Positions 48,778 to 60,500 of a stretch of DNA of 64,000 nt are shown here, in pieces. Below the pieces are notes generated by a model, which saw only the letters and a program-made list of their open reading frames with translations, made no database searches and had not been told where the DNA came from. The translations under genes and the position numbers were made by a program. The DNA is taken from contig JAWNGF010000001.1 in the NCBI GenBank assembly GCA_037039685.1, forward strand, positions 5,146,001-5,210,000, written 5' to 3'. How positions within the stretch are numbered: position 1 is the stretch's first letter; the number at the start of each line of letters is the position of its first letter. The DNA comes from Ceratobasidium sp. AG-K (lineage: Eukaryota > Basidiomycota > Agaricomycetes > Cantharellales > Ceratobasidiaceae).

Positions 48778-51622
48778 TCAGTCATCAGCGTCTCCCACGC
48801 TCCCCCCTTTGTCCAGCAACTCGATCTTCCGTTTTCGTCCAGGCACATTCGTTCCATCACCCCACCCAGCCTTGACGTTTTCGCGCAGCAGCTCGACGTT
48901 CGCAGCACCATCCTCTGCCCATTGTAGAACAAGGTGTCGCCCCAAGAGATGTGTATGTTGTAATGCTGTGTATGCGTTCTCGGCTTCGCGCCTCGAGATG
49001 AAATCCAGAAACGCGAAACCCCGAGTTTGCGTGTTGAATTTGCGAGGCACGCGAACCGATTTTAGTTGTCCGTACGCACTAATATCAAAACTATCAGATC
49101 AACTCAACTGACATCTGAGTTGTGTTACATACCCGAACAGCTCTCGAACATCCTTTTTGGTTGCCTCGAATGGCAAGTTCTTGACTATCATCTTGGTTGT
49201 CTTTGCAGCGCTAATCGCCGTCGCCGCACCACCCTTGTCATCCGGCTCACCCCGTTTCGCAAATTTGACTTGAAGAGCGTGTCCATCGACAACAGCCCCT
49301 TGCATTCCGGACAAAGCCTTTTGGGCAGACTCGACGCTTCGAAACCCAACAAACCCAAACCCCATACTGAGACGAGCACCAGGCCGTTTAGGGTCTGGCT
49401 TGGTCTGGACGCGTGCGAATGCAAAACCAGGTAAGGAGCGGAATGCAGAGTTCAAAGTTTCGTCGGTCGTCGCAAAAGCCAAGTTTTTGACAAACAATGT
49501 TGCACCGGGTGGGATTTCGGAATCGTCTGCTGGCACACCTGTGATGGATACTGGTTCAACCGCAGAAGCGATAGCAGGATGTTTAGGATCACTGGGCTTG
49601 CTGCTGGGAGGTTTGGTAAACATGACAGCTGGGCCGCGCTCGAGGTAGATGATCGAATCTTTGATTCTTCGATAAGCGACCGCCTGGAATGCCTTGCCGG
49701 CGTCGGCTGAATGCACGAACTCTACTACCCCTATCGTACCAGACGGAGGCAGTAAGAGCCGTGATAGATCTCCGAAAGGCGAAAATAGGTCGCGGAGGGC
49801 GTCGGCTGTGGTTCCATAAGGGATGTTCTTGACCAGGATAATGGTATCCGATTTCTCTCGGGACTTGAACGAGTCAAGCAAGACTCCTTGCTGAATAGGA
49901 ATTGAGACGCATGTATCCAGCCAATCACGCAAACTTACTTCCTCGAGAAAGGCCTTTGTCTCTTCGATGACGTTGGTCTCTGCCAAAGCCAACCGGACAG
50001 ACGCATTTCCTGCTTCCGGATCCAAAATCTCTGCTTTTGATATCTTGAGTCGGTCGGCCACCGAAGAGAGTACAGCATCGCTCTGTGGAAATGATATCAG
50101 GATAAAGTATAATGCGTGCATAACGTTAAACTTGCGTTCATGTACAACATGCCCCAATTGAAATCGCGGCCCGCTGTCTCTTTGCGCTTAGCGGCTCGGT
50201 CCTTTTTGAGGGTTTTCTTGTCGTCCGACGAGCCTCGGGCGTCCGCTTCTTCCTTTCCAGCCCTTGTGATCGCAGGCATAACATGAAGCAGCCGACCTTG
50301 GAACAAGGCGTGGTCCATTTCCTTTAGAGCGTGCTGCGCAGATTCGACATCGGCAAAGGTAACATACGCCAATCCCTTGGACACTCGCTCAGAGGTCAAT
50401 GGGATGTGAACCTGTGTAACGAGCATCAGTAAATGAATAATCCAAATACTTCATACGTTAGAGAGTGTCAGACAAATTCTACTATCTTTCCCGGAAATCA
50501 ACATCGGTATCGATGATACCTCTGTTGTCCCTATACTGGGATCATCACAAAGCAAATGGAGAAACTATTTAACTGGATACAAACTCACTTGCTCGATAGT
50601 CCCGAACCTGCCGAACTCATTACGAATATCGTCCTCGGTACACACATAGGCCAAGTTACGAAGAAACAACCTTTTCGTTTGAAGCGTAGGCGATGGCCGA
50701 GAGTCGTCCGCGGGTGCCTCGGTAGCCTCCCTGTTGTTGGCCAGATCAGACCCGGATTGGTTGTCCGAGTCGGCTTGATGAAATACACTCTGCGTCGGGA
50801 CTACATCGTTTAGACCCTTCGTCATCCTCGCACGCATCCAATCTAAATCTGACATTGCCGCAGGCTCGGCATTTTCGGCTGCACCCCCATCCTCGTCTGT
50901 CGGTTCCAGATCCGGAGCATTGTTGGAATGAGAGGTGTCCCGTTCTCGCGTAGGTTTTGCAGCGGTTGACGCGCTGCCAGTGTCACCGTCTAGCCATGAG
51001 CGACCTTTTGCACGAGGAGCAAAGGCTTCCAGGAACTCGTTCTGAACTTTCGATGACTTGGCAGGCTTGGAAGGTTTATCGCCAAGAGTCGCATGTTCGG
51101 TTGTAGAAGTATTGGTAGAGCTCGATATTGACTTGTCCTCCTTTGACGTTCGAACACGTTTCTTGCTGGGCTCTTGCACTTTCGTCTAAAGGGTAAGTTG
51201 GTAACAGTTGCACAGCCCAGGATAGAACGCTCTTACTGGATCTACAACTTCAACTGATATGCGGCTCCCTCCGACGTATGTGCGATCAAAGTATGATTTG
51301 GCTGCCGCGGCTTCATCATTGGTCTTGTAACCGAGGAAGGCGAAACAACGTGACTTTCCGTCTGGCCGTCGAGCCAATCGCACATCGGTTAGGTTAAGAG
51401 GAACTGTACTATAGTTATTCGTTACGTCTTCTTATCAGATGTAGCGATTGACGTACTTACGTCGAAGGCTGACCGGGCTTTACGGTGGATAATTTCGATG
51501 GCTGGGTAAAGTGTTTACGCAGGTGCGCATCATCGACGTAGGCAGGTAGGTTTTTGACGATAAGACGAGACCTTTTGTTTTTGTCAAAATCTCGAACGTT
51601 TGAGCAAAATCGCTACTCACAT
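48778..51622 (-). CDS. mrd1: Mrd1, multi-RRM pre-rRNA processing factor
   Basis: Eight exons, complement(join(48778..49078, 49133..49890, 49939..50082, 50136..50411, 50589..51185, 51237..51408, 51461..51571, 51621..51622)), 786 residues. The protein opens MSRLIVKNLPAYVDDAHLRK and carries five RRMs recognisable by RNP2/RNP1 pairs: LIVKNL/KSRCFAFL; LFLRNL/KGLAYVTF; IILVKNI/GVVEFV; LFVKNL/GFGFVGF; MIVKNL/TRGFAFLDF. Mrd1 binds pre-rRNA and U3 snoRNP in the nucleolus and is required for 18S rRNA production. The N-terminal RRM and the rest are separated by an acidic linker, as in the family. Odd: the start codon is split, AT in a 2-nt coding first exon and G in the next, across a 49-bp intron. Intron 50083-50135 is GC-AG; intron 49891-49938 is 48 bp and in frame. 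Confidence 0.92.
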
Positions 51623-52573
51623 TCGAGACAGGTGGTAGTTAGTGAAAGGCCAGTGCCACAAAATTTAATTTGATTACCAGTATTCGCTCACGTGACCGAA
51701 TTTTCATTTACGTAAGCTGCTCTTGCACCTGATGCACGGTTTGAACTCAAACGTGCGAGCTAGAAGGATAGTATGGGTCACTATTGATTCGTTTGAGCAA
51801 GAGCCCTGGTAATCTTATTGGCCATTGGAATTATCACTAGCTCGCGCATAATTCACGCCTTGGTAGGAGCAGTTTCATTGGTGCGTTCAAAATGTGGTCT
51901 CTGTTGGTTTGCTGGCTAGGATAAAACATCATCAACGACGCACCGTCGCAGTGATGTAATCCAGCTATAATTCTTAGAACCTTGTAGAACCTCTGTAGCA
52001 GTCCCCTCGGGAAACGAGTGAACGTCAACGATGAGGTCCAAGACATGCCCCCTTAATGAGGGCTGCCTATATGCGCCCATTGAGGCCAATCTTGCTATCA
52101 ATTAGATAGTAGATACTAATTCAAGGCGGCGTAGCAGAGCTTGAGCTTCCGATAAGACAAAATATTCGGCCGATCCAGGCGCTCATTGCCATGCACGGCG
52201 TCCGCGGTGGGCGGCATCGTGTAAACCCACGATCGGACACCCCAATTTGTAAAAGACGCACTGTCGACATTCGTTCCCACGGTGCTTGGGCCTTCTAAGG
52301 GCTCGAACTTGCTGGTTGCCGTTCTATTGGGGCCCACATCGGTCTCGGGATGCCGGCTACCTCAGCACACATACTATTCTGGGAAAAGTTTATGTCCCAG
52401 CTGCTAACACCGTGACTTGGAATTCGTTTATGTATTCCGAATAGCAAGCGTCTGAATGATTGTATGACGCAGTGAAATGCACGTGCAATCTTAGACTTAC
52501 GTCACGAGGGCGGCGGAGCATCGCGTACATAAAGCGCTGGCCGGATCTTGCTCTCTACATTCAGAGCACCACA
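51623..52573. other. Divergent intergenic region, mrd1 / egt1
   Basis: About 950 bp between divergent starts; likely holds both promoters (TACATAAAG about 45 bp before the egt1 ATG is TATA-like). Overlapping minus-strand frames at 51837-52337 show no coding character. Confidence 0.5.
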
Positions 52574-55500
52574 ATGGAGCCTCTTATTATCGATGTTCGA
52601 GAGAACGCTAGTGGCAACTCTAGCCCATCAAGCCCTGTTGTCGACGCTATCATCGGCGGTCTGTCCAAGCCCTCTGGCGCTCGCTCACTTCCCACCCTAC
52701 TCTTGTACAATGAGCGTGGCTTGAGGCTCTACGATGACATTACGACCAAGGCGCCCGAATACTATCTATTTGGCTGTGAGGAGCAAATCCTTGCAGAGCA
52801 TGGCGACGACATTGTGAGGGCGATGAAGGCAGCACATCGTGATGGTGAGGTCGTTATCGAGCTCGGTGCGGGGTCAGTTGCAAATTCACGGATCGCCGAT
52901 CGTCACTCCTTACATCCCTTAATTTACGTTTAATAGAGCGCTTCGCAAGACCTCCCACTTCTTGCGCGCACTAGCGCGTGCTGCCAAACCCGTGGACCAC
53001 GGCGAGCACCCAAAGACGTCGTATTTTGCGCTTGACCTCGAGCGCAGGGAGCTCGTCCGCACCTTGGATGAGCTTTCTACTAGTATTGGCAACGAGCTCG
53101 CCGGACGTGTAGCATTTGGTGGAATGTGGGGCACGTACGACGGCGGTATCGCGTTCGTCAAGCGCGGGGGACTCAAGGAACTTCATTTCAACCAAAAAGT
53201 CGCCAACAAACTCGACGAGTCGGACCCTCAGCGTGGCAGATCCCTCGTTCATACGCCCATCGTACGGACAGCCCAGCCTACTCCCACCCCTAGCGAGTCG
53301 GATAGGACCTCTCCTTCCCCAGATGATGGACTTGCTGCTCCCGGCCTTACTATTGCAACGGGAAGCACAGCGCAAACACCCAATCGATCCGCCTTGCCGA
53401 CTCCACCTTCTTCGTTGCCATCACCGACCAGTGAGGAGCTTGGGGCCACTCCAATCCAGTTGCTCTTCCTTGGTTCATCCATTGGCAACTTTACTCCGGA
53501 TGGTGCCGCCGATTTCTTACGCTCCTTGCCACTCCGCGCAGGTTCGGGAGACACACTCCTCCTTGGCCTTGACCAGAAGAATGATGCCAACCTTATCCGC
53601 CTTGCGTATGACGACCCACAAGGATATACTCGAGCATTTGCGTTGAACGGCCTGAAGAACGCCGCAGAAGTTACTGGAGGCTCCATTGACGATAGCAAAT
53701 GGAGCTATGTCGAGAAATACAACGCGACACTTGGTGGGTATTCTTATCTCCATCGGGACTGCACTGACGGCGGTGCTATTAGGTCGTCACGAGGGATACT
53801 ATCGTTCCAAGTCGAAACAAACCGTCAGGCTTCCGACGAGCGATGCACACCCAACGGAAGAAACTGTTGAGCTTCAGGAAGGAGAGCTTGTTAACTTTGA
53901 GTATAGCTACAAGGTATGCTATAACGATTTTGTGCAATTTTTTTTTTGCTTATATCACAAAACTTCAGTATTCTGAGAAGGATGCACTCGCCCTATTTGA
54001 GGCTGCAAGGCTTCGGGTCATGCGTCACTGGCAGGACAAGCAGGGCCGGTATTCACTTTGGCTACTTGAGCGGGCTCCGTTTTCGTTCCCGGTCCCTAAG
54101 GCAACACGAGCGCTGGACATCCCGACCACCGTCGATGGGGAAGTGCCTGGCACCTCCCAGAAACCGACGACCCCCTTTCCAAGTATTCCAACTCGTGGGG
54201 AGTGGGCTGAAATGTGGAAGGTGAGTATTTTAGCCCATTTTATTTTAAGCTCGTGAGCTCATACTTGAGGTTGTCCGTCGACTTTCCGGGGTGTCTTTGT
54301 GTTTGATCAAATGTCCCCGGGATGAATTCTAGGCGTGGGATGCAATTACTCTCGGAATGATACCTCAAGAAATGCTTCATCAAAAACCGATCGACCTTCG
54401 TCACAAGTGTTTATTCTATTTGGGGCATATTCCCGCGTCAGTTTTGTACTTGCTGAGAGTATCGTTGTGTGCTCACCGGGTAGGACAACAGGTTCTTGGA
54501 CATTCACTTGACACGATTACTCGCGGGAAAGCATACGGAACCAGAATATTTCAAGAACATATTTGAGGTATGTATAATTTAGTATGTCACCTTGGTATGA
54601 TGCTGACGCGCGTGGCATTGCCGCAATTTAATTCAGCGTGGCATAGATCCTCACGTTGATGATCCCACCCAGATCCACGTAAGTACTGTCAAACACTTGA
54701 CACTTGGGTTATCTCACAATGTTGTTCAGCCCCATTCTGAGGTACCCGTAAATGACGAAGACTGGCCAGCTCTTGAAGAAATACTTGGATTCCGTGACCG
54801 GGTGCGCAAGAGGCTGATGAGCTTATACGACGACTTTGACTCCGGCAAGAAACCTTTGACACGCAAGGCTGGTCGAGTCATTTGGATGACGTTTGAACAC
54901 GAAGCTTCGCATGCAGAGGTAAGGCAAACTAGCTGACTGTTAGTTATCAACTTAAACATAACGCTGGAACCTAGACCTTGTTGTATATGCTGATCCAGCG
55001 CGCTGGCTCGGGCACTATCCCTCCTCCCACGACCGTTCCCGACTGGGAAGCACTCGCCAAGGTCTGGGATGCAGAGGTTTCAGCTACCGCTGCCGCTCCA
55101 AACGTTGTCAGGGTTGGTCCGGCTGAAGTTGAAGTCGGCCACGACGATTTCGAAGACCAGGATACATCTGCACCTGAAGGATGGCAGGCATCTTACGAAT
55201 TTGGATGGGACAATGAGCACCCTAGACGCACTATCTCCATTGGGGCGGTAGACGTTTCAACCCGACCCGTTACCAACAAGGATTACTTTGACTTCTTGTC
55301 TAAGCAGTCCCGACTAGGAGACAAGGACATTCCTGCTAGCTGGGTTCGCCTTGATGACAAGATTCATGTGCGGACACTGTATGGCCCCGTGCCGTATGAT
55401 GTGGCAAAGCATTGGCCCCTCGCTGCGTCGTATGACGAGATCTCAGCTTATGCGCATGCACAAAATGGCAGGTTGCCCACAGAGGCAGAGCTTTTGGCGT

Positions 55501-55947
55501 TTAGGGATCAGTGTGACAGTACCGTGGAAGGGGAAGGAAATATTGGATACCGAAGCTGGCATTATGTCCCGTAAGTAGCGCATCTACGCACTCCCACATA
55601 TTGACTGATTTCCTACTGTCTGTAGTCCCCGGCCATCGACTCGAGAGACACGAGGGCACAACGGTGGGGTCTGGGAATGGGCTAGCACGTTGATGCACGC
55701 GCATGATGGGTTCGTATCGTCCGTTTTATACCCAGGGTACTCTGCAGATTTCCACGACGAAAAGCACCACGTTGTGGTAAGTTATAGATCAACCTCTGCT
55801 ACTCCAAATACTCACATATTTGTCCTTCAGCTTGGAGGTTCATTTGTGACTATTCCGCGCATTGCTATGCGCCGTAGCTACGTCAATTTTTACCAACACA
55901 ACTACCCGTATGCCTGGATCGGGGGAAGGGTATGCTTCGATGTCTGA
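52574..55947 (+). CDS. egt1: Egt1, ergothioneine biosynthesis fusion enzyme
   Basis: Eleven exons, all in phase, 917 residues: 52574-52872, 52937-53733, 53783-53913, 53969-54220, 54333-54436, 54492-54567, 54637-54678, 54730-54918, 54975-55570, 55626-55776, 55831-55947. Domains in order: a histidine-specific SAM methyltransferase (about residues 1-400; YLFGCEEQIL, VVIELGAGALRKT, LLFLGSSIGNFTP); a DinB-like iron-binding helical domain (about 420-600; LGHIPAFLDIHL, WMTFEHEASHAE); and a formylglycine-generating-enzyme/sulfatase-modifying fold (about 640-917; VSTRPVTNKDYFDF, GRLPTEAEL, NGGVWEWAS, LGGSFVTIPRIAMRRSYVNF). Fungal Egt1 trimethylates histidine to hercynine and then couples it oxidatively with cysteine, the first two steps to ergothioneine. 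The methyltransferase half carries a Pro/Ser/Thr insertion of about 60 residues. A methyltransferase gene follows 291 bp downstream. Confidence 0.94.
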
Positions 55948-56238
55948 GCATATACATTGCTTTCAAGTCCGCGTTTGTACGCTGGCCCAACCGTGGCTTG
56001 TATTGCTGTTTTGTATTTTGTCACATGAGGAACCAATTAAAGTGTGATTGAATTGACATTTTTTGACAGCGAATCAGTTGAGAGGTGGTTTTGCACTACT
56101 GGGTGGACAAAATCTGTATGGATAATCTCAAATCGCGCATTTACTTGCCACGTGAAGCCTATACAAAGCACTCATCGCGGGAAGTGGTTCACTAGGCACG
56201 TGACAAATGCTGGCTTTCTGGGTGACTTTGAGACCCTC

Positions 56239-57730
56239 ATGTCCTGGATCGATGCTATTTTGTCTATCGTTTTCGTGCTCTCTGCGGTGTATCTTCTAAA
56301 GATTTCGGACGGCCTGCGACTGCCAGTTACCTGGCGTCTAAAAATTCTTCAAGACTCCAGGCTTTCAGCGGTCTCCCTTCCTCCGCGACCCTCATTCGGA
56401 CACCGAACACAAGCCCCAGCCGCATCACGCACGTCATATGCAGCTACTGCATTTACGCGCGACCGGGCACTCCGCTCATTTTCACGGTACGAAGCTCTTG
56501 CCAGAAACGAACTTGGCGCCAAACGTCGAAATTTAAATAATTTGCGGGGACGACATGCTCGTATCGCAGCGGAAATTGGGTACGAAGGAAAATTGGATCG
56601 GTTTCGTACTGCCATCGATATAAATAACAAGGTTGCGAGTGCCGCCGTCCGTTGCTCTATGCTCCAAGGCGAGGATACCAGCACCGTCTTGCAAAGCTGG
56701 ACCGATGATGGCCCGACCGACTTGTCGCGCGTTACGGAGGCGCTAAAACATTGTATACGAGATTGGAGCCTCAGTGGCCAGGAAGAGCGTACCCGTGTAT
56801 TCCGGCTTATTTTGGATGTGCTCAATCAAGTTCCTATTGAGCAGCGGAAAATCACCAAGGTCTTGGTCCCTGGTGCAGGCTTATGTCGGCTTGGATGGGA
56901 GATTGCACGCATGGGTAAGCTCCTTCGGCTCTGTTCAGCATTTCGTCGCTTACCGTTATGCACTTGGAGGATTCGACGTAACAGCAAACGAAGTATCGTC
57001 GTACATGACACTACCTTTCCAAATGCTGCTGGATGATGCAGCGACGCCAGCCCCCAACTGCCACACTGTTTGCCCGCATTTTAGCTGGTTTTCCCACACT
57101 CGCTCCAACGACAACCTATTCCAGACGGCAACCTTTCCCGATGTCGTTCCCCGCGTTGGACCAGATGGTACTATCTTGGGTAGCTCGGAAACTGAAAACG
57201 TGCTTGGAGAGAAGTTCGGCGACCTCTACGCACCTGGCGGAAAGTTTCAACTTGTCGACTCGGATTTCTTGTCGCTCTCGTCGCCTAATCGAACCAACCC
57301 AGCCGACCGCTCTGTAGACGTCCTACAGACCAGCCATCTCCCCCTCGTTCCCGTCGAGCCTCATGACCGAGGATACGATTTTATCGTGACACTGTTTTTC
57401 ATTGACACTGCGCATAATATTCTGGCGTATCTAGACCAAATACATGCTCTGCTCCGTGGTCGCAGTGAACAGTCTACTGCCGGAACCTGGATCAACCTTG
57501 GTCCATTGCTTTGGCCCACGGGCGCCTCGCTTGAACCAAGCTTGGAAGAGGTTCTGGTCATGTCAAAGAGAGTTGGACTCGATATTGTGGGAGAAACCGA
57601 GTCTGACCAGGCGATAAACCAGATTGAAACTAGGCGGACATTGGAGTGCCAGTATACAGCCAATCGGGCTGGTATGATGAAGTGGATGTACCAGGCAGAG
57701 TTTTGGGTCGCAAGACGTCGGGAGGATTAG
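56239..57730 (+). CDS. N2227-type methyltransferase (carnosine N-methyltransferase-like)
   Basis: Two exons, 56239-56914 and 56970-57730; 478 residues. The SAM-binding motif VLVPGAGLCRLGWEIARMG, followed over the intron by FDVTANEVSSYMTLPF, is the N2227 signature. Later YDFIVTLFFIDTAHNILAYL, GTWINLGPLLWP and the C-terminal MMKWMYQAEFWVARR complete the family pattern. Known members methylate the histidine imidazole of carnosine to make anserine; fungal relatives are conserved but their substrate is less clear. Upstream ATGs are out of the conserved region, so ATG 56239 (MSWIDAILSIVFVLSAVYLL) was chosen. That start gives an N-terminal membrane anchor, which is not typical for this soluble family. 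It lies 291 bp downstream of egt1 on the same strand, so a link to histidine-betaine metabolism is tempting but only inference. Confidence 0.88.
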
Positions 57731-57926
57731 ATGGTGTATTCTTAGGTTAGCTGAAACACTGTGTTCCTCGACGTCATCTCATCCCCAAATCGTATAGTAC
57801 ATATGATGTCCGGATGGTTACAAATTATACACTCGAATCCATTGTGTGCAAATATCTTAAACAGCACTAGCACAGGTGTTAGCCTCGTGAACCGGCCAAA
57901 CTAGCAAAAGATCGTACCTCACTATC

Positions 57927-58511
57927 CTATCGGGTATACGTTCGACTTGGCAGTCGTGCAGAAGTGGGGTCATACGCGGGCGGGGGGATCTGGACGTCCG
58001 TTTGGCCCATGCCAGACCCAGAACGGCCCTCGGACGCTCTCGAATACTTGGGCAGCCCGCGTTCCTCGGCCCTCCGAGCGCCCCAATCCGTCTCGCACCT
58101 GTCCCGCTCCTCGTTCTCTCGTTGAGCCTGCTCGATGATCCTCTGCCTCTCGTCCCGCCGCCGCTCTCGTGGGTCACATGCGTTACCCGTGACAACACGC
58201 ACCACGCCCGTCCTCGAGACGAATAACCGAGGCGCGGGGTGTGAGGGGCGTTTGCGCCAGTAGAGAAAATAGAAGAGCGTCATTCCGATGGAGGCCGCAA
58301 AGCCGGCGATGACGAAGGAGACAACGTTGTAAGTGCTTGTGTGGGATATGGCGCTTGCGGTTGGAGATGGGCTGGAGAGGGACGTAGGGGTGGGAGAGGA
58401 TGAAGAAGTAGACTGAGTGAGGTCTATCCTTGGGAGTAGCATAATGGGTTGTGTTGGATAGACTAACTTGGAGACAGGTTTCCAACAACATAACTTTGGA
58501 CTTGAGCCCAT
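57927..58511 (-). CDS. Small single-pass membrane protein with PPPAY motif
   Basis: A single-exon frame of 194 residues on the minus strand. From the N-terminus: a Ser/Thr/Pro stretch (STSSSSPTPTSLSSPSPTAS), a transmembrane helix VVSFVIAGFAASIGMTLFYF, a basic stop-transfer (RKRPSHPAPR), a highly charged Arg/Glu region (ERRRDERQRIIEQAQRENEE) likely helical, and a tail with IPPPAYDPTSARL. PPPAY fits the PY motif bound by WW domains of Rsp5-type ubiquitin ligases, so the protein may be an adaptor or a substrate; this is inference. The start could be ATG 58511 or ATG 58442 (MLLPRIDLTQ). The layout is similar in style to, but not clearly related to, the other Ser/Thr-rich membrane proteins here. 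No known family. Confidence 0.6.
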   Translation of the reverse strand: MGSSPKLCCWKPVSKLVYPTQPIMLLPRIDLTQSTSSSSPTPTSLSSPSPTASAISHTSTYNVVSFVIAGFAASIGMTLFYFLYWRKRPSHPAPRLFVSRTGVVRVVTGNACDPRERRRDERQRIIEQAQRENEERDRCETDWGARRAEERGLPKYSRASEGRSGSGMGQTDVQIPPPAYDPTSARLPSRTYTR

Positions 58512-59126
58512 CTTATATCCCCTTGGTCAATTTTCAACCCACATCATGCCGGAGGTCACGGACATCATAGGCCCTGGTGCAATGTCTCACAACAAACTTG
58601 AACGAATAGCGCTCTAGTCTCTTGGAGCGGAACAATGACAGCTGACGCAGAGCATGTGCGTATATGCATGGAGACACCAGACGCCAAAGGACCGCACTGT
58701 TCTTTGAGGCTTGCGGGGATATGCGAATAACCATGCGGGATTAACGCGATGTGTCCCATGAATCACCGGATTGAGTCGTTATTGCTCGGCGCCGTTGCAT
58801 AAATAGCTTCCTGATGTTCAAGGGTGCCCTTGGCCTCCCATGGATTATCTGTTCGATGGCCCTGGTAAGTAATAATGTATGATTCTGCCTTGGGCATGAC
58901 TAGGGCAATATGTAGATATGATGCTAATCAACCGATATAGTACACATGAGGGCAATAGACAGTGCACATACAAGATATAGTAGACAAGACGGAGAGAATA
59001 ATCAAAACCTTAATTCAAAAGCAAGGGGCTCGAGAGACTGAGGCGCAGTATGATCTGGTGATATTCAAGCGATGGCGAGCGAGAAGCATGATATTATGCG
59101 GCACGGAACGTGCGTCAGGATTGTCA
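58512..59126. other. Intergenic 0.6 kb
   Basis: Upstream of the small membrane protein gene and 3' flank of the Cys-rich gene; no exon recognised. Confidence 0.5.
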
Positions 59127-60057
59127 CTATGAAAACCCAGATCCGTCCAGGCAATCGAGACATGTGGATTCGTGACTGAGCACAAGGTAAATCAGCAAGC
59201 TGCTTACGCAATCAGATAAATATTATGCTCACCTCTCGGAATCTTCGACAGCACAAGATTGGCAAACCACCCGGCCACAGCCACCAGTCGAGGGTTCCTC
59301 CCACCACGAAGTGTCATCGCGGCCGGAATCATCTTGTCGTGTGAGCGATGCACCCGAGCGCCTTTTAGAAGTTGTTGACGAAGCCAATCGTACGTCAAGG
59401 TCGTCCATATCAATGCTTTCAAAGCTGTCCAGTGGGTCGTCTGCCAGTCGCCGGGAAGCAGGTCTGGGAGATGGAGTCGCCGAAAAGCACAAGAGCGGAG
59501 TGGGAGGTGTTGACATGGCGGCGATTGTACACGTACGAGTACAAACTGAGCATGCTGGCGCTGCGCATCTGTTCGATTTCGTGAATATAGATGTGGGGTG
59601 GCGAGTATGGAAACTTACCGAGAGCAGAGATGATTTGATTTGCACTTTCGACAAGTTTGGCACAATTCCTGTGAACGGCTGTCTTGATTAGAGTCCAACA
59701 AGAGGACGGAGCTGTTTGAGCGCGAGTGGGTTGGGGGAGAGCGGCGGTAGTTCATGGAAGTGTCAGCCTGATGGGTAGCAACGGTGTCGCTGGAAGCAAT
59801 CCGTCGTCGCTTCCGAGGGCGAGCGTCGACCGGCGGAGATTCAGCCCATGAGCGGCTTGGCCCCTTGTCGTCTGTCGTGTCTGTGTTCAAAGCGGATTAA
59901 TCCCAAGAGTGCGACAAGGATATTTAGCTAGCATACCTGACAAACCAGTCCATCTCGACTCGCCTGGCGTCGAGGCGTCTTTAGCAAATTCGGTAAACGA
60001 AGACTGGCCGATGACCATTTGTCGGGGGCGAGGTGTTGAGCTCCGCGAGGGCAACAT
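59127..60057 (-). CDS. Cys-rich protein of unknown function (255 residues)
   Basis: Four exons, complement(join(59127..59175, 59233..59568, 59619..59880, 59937..60057)), all in phase. The N-terminal 100 residues are basic and Ser/Pro-rich with a nuclear-localisation-like RPRKRRRIASS. A first Cys cluster, LCQTCRKCKSNHLCSRCAAP then ACSVCTRTCT, has nine cysteines in about 30 residues; a second at the C-terminus, GCGRVVCQSCAVEDSE then STCLDCLDGSGFS, has five. Each looks able to bind zinc. The two clusters are joined by an acidic segment (DPLDSFESIDMDDLD). The overall plan (basic N-terminus, two paired CxxC clusters) looks like a conserved fungal protein, but I cannot name a family. It is divergently transcribed from gpi10 with 443 bp between starts. 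Confidence 0.72.
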
Positions 60058-60500
60058 GGCGTCGAGAGTGTTTTGTGACGAGGACAGGCGTGGATGGGAT
60101 ATTGTTGCGCACGCTTGCTGTCTTTGAATATGGAGAAATCGAGTTTGGGTTTGAGTAAATGTGGACGGAAGTCCGATCCCACAATGTTTTCGAGACAAGT
60201 AATGAAATAAAGAGAGTGCGGCCTCTCGACCCGGTGGAGGACGCAAGCACAACTGCCAACGGCGGATCGACTTCCCGCTGCTAGGCCCTATATAGATGCT
60301 TGGTCAGCGGGTTGTGCCTTCTGTCAATCTCTGTTGCGAAAATGAAAAAAAGTGTGATTGTATGGCCCAACAACTAAAAGTCCCGTAGATACACCGGCGG
60401 TACCTTTTCACTGTCAAGTGCCTTGTAAATTTAGAGCTTATGAGAATACCTTTGTTGTCTGGGAGATGCTGGATGAAGAGCACGTGATATACAATCCTGG
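60058..60500. promoter_or_regulatory. 443-bp divergent promoter region, Cys-rich gene / gpi10
   Basis: Starts of two divergent genes lie at 60057 (-) and 60501 (+). CCTATATAGATG at 60287-60298 is a TATA-like element readable on both strands, about 230 bp from the Cys-rich start and 205 bp from gpi10. CACGTG lies at 60481-60486, 15 bp before the gpi10 ATG. Frames antisense here are shadows. Confidence 0.4.
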
